From: JAXHUK01 sp034189725
GTDB taxonomy: Bacteria; Chloroflexota; Dehalococcoidia; SZUA-161
Length of the DNA: 6,837 bases
Direction of reading: 5' to 3'
NCBI GenBank assembly: GCA_034189725.1
Contig: JAXHUK010000167.1
Span: 1 to 6,837, forward strand
Under the pieces are notes generated by a model. That model did no database searches, was not told where the DNA came from, and saw only the letters and a program-made list of their open reading frames with translations. Position numbers and translations under genes: made by a program. Positions 6,471-6,837 of the stretch are shown piece after piece. The first letter of the stretch is position 1. The number at the start of each line of letters is the position of its first letter.

Positions 6471-6837
6471 CCACCAAATGGCATGAAGGGCATTTGCGAT
6501 ACCTTGGGTATAACCACCTTCTCTCCTTCTTTCAATCCGGACAAAACCTCAGTATCTATCCCATTGCTCAAGCCTACAGTGATATCTCTACGTTCAGGTT
6601 TCCCTTCATCAGTAACAACTTCAACCCAGGGTTGTGCCAGAGTACCCTGCATAGCTCGATTCGGTATCAGTAATACATTCTCACGACGGTCAGTAACAAT
6701 CTCAGCAGTGGCGCTCATGCCATCCTTAAGTTCCTTATCGGGATTTTCTAGAGTTATAGTGGCTTTGTAAGATACTACCCCTGCTCTAACTGTGGCAACC
6801 GGAGAGATGAAAGTCAGTTTGCCTTTTACTTCCTTGC
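6467..6837 (-). CDS. MacA/HlyD-type membrane-fusion (periplasmic adaptor) protein, C-terminal part
   Basis: This is the adaptor subunit that would sit outside the membrane and connect to the MacB-type permease. The frame is open to the window edge, so the 5' end is missing; the ATG at 6718 is internal. The visible 122 residues begin with the end of the beta-barrel domain (KGKLTFISPVATVRAGVVSY, then KATITLENPD and LKDGMSATAEIV), typical of the RND/MFP adaptor family. The membrane-proximal domain follows (NVLLIPNRAM, WVEVVTDEGKPERRDITVGL, EVLSGLKEGEKVVI). The protein ends in a Met/Pro/Gly-rich tail (MPFMPFGG). The lipoyl and hairpin domains and any signal sequence or membrane anchor lie beyond the window. 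Its stop overlaps the ATPase start (ATGA), so it is the first visible gene of the exporter operon. The family call is strong from domain wording and context. Confidence 0.9.
   Translation of the reverse strand, partial: KEVKGKLTFISPVATVRAGVVSYKATITLENPDKELKDGMSATAEIVTDRRENVLLIPNRAMQGTLAQPWVEVVTDEGKPERRDITVGLSNGIDTEVLSGLKEGEKVVIPKVSQMPFMPFGG
6471..6475 (-). promoter_or_regulatory. Ribosome binding site favouring the ATPase start at 6464
   Basis: The minus strand reads GGTGG immediately before the ATG at 6470, leaving no spacer for that codon, but six bases before the second in-frame ATG at 6464. This spacing argues that translation begins at 6464 and that the protein has 220 residues. Translational coupling to the adaptor stop at 6469-6467 works for either start. 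Confidence 0.45.

Noticed and set aside
6348..6770. Plus-strand open frame of 140 codons at the right end
   Set aside because: It is antisense to the adaptor and ATPase genes, both recognised by clear motifs.

Overview
The window looks like a chromosomal stretch of a bacterium with moderate GC. The phosphohexomutase and the intergenic repeat style remind me of Chloroflexota (Dehalococcoidia-like), but that is an impression from recall. There is no rRNA, tRNA, CRISPR array, transposase or phage gene. Most of the content is ordinary housekeeping and transport. I do not see a wholly new multigene system; the odd points are a chimeric junction at the left end and palindromic repeat DNA, one copy lying inside a gene.

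Left part (1-2694, minus strand): a two-gene operon encodes an Mre11/SbcD-like nuclease (1567-2694) and a Rad50/SbcC-like ATPase (101-1570). They overlap by 4 bp (TTGA), and the ATPase starts at TTG. The ATPase has only its N-terminal half: Walker A, Q-loop, first coiled coil and a beta-rich hinge segment. It stops at 101 without a second coiled coil, signature motif or Walker B. The plus strand of bases 1 to about 119 reads as an internal N-terminal piece of an aldehyde dehydrogenase. That similarity ends within a few bases of where Rad50 similarity ends, so the left edge is probably a rearrangement or assembly junction.

Middle (2695-4560): a 357-bp divergent intergenic region holds a possible promoter for a complete alpha-D-phosphohexomutase gene (3052-4497, plus strand). 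That gene carries a 21-bp near-perfect palindrome in frame, encoding an SLSLEGRG segment. A short convergent gap (4498-4560) holds a hairpin that resembles widespread GTCATTGCGAG-type bacterial intergenic repeats and may also serve as a bidirectional terminator.

Right part (4561-6837, minus strand): a tightly packed MacAB-type exporter operon. In transcription order it encodes the C-terminus of a membrane-fusion (adaptor) protein running off the window, an ABC ATPase and a FtsX/MacB-type permease, joined by two ATGA overlaps. Together they would form an inner-membrane mechanotransmission ABC exporter with an extracytoplasmic adaptor. The substrate is unknown.
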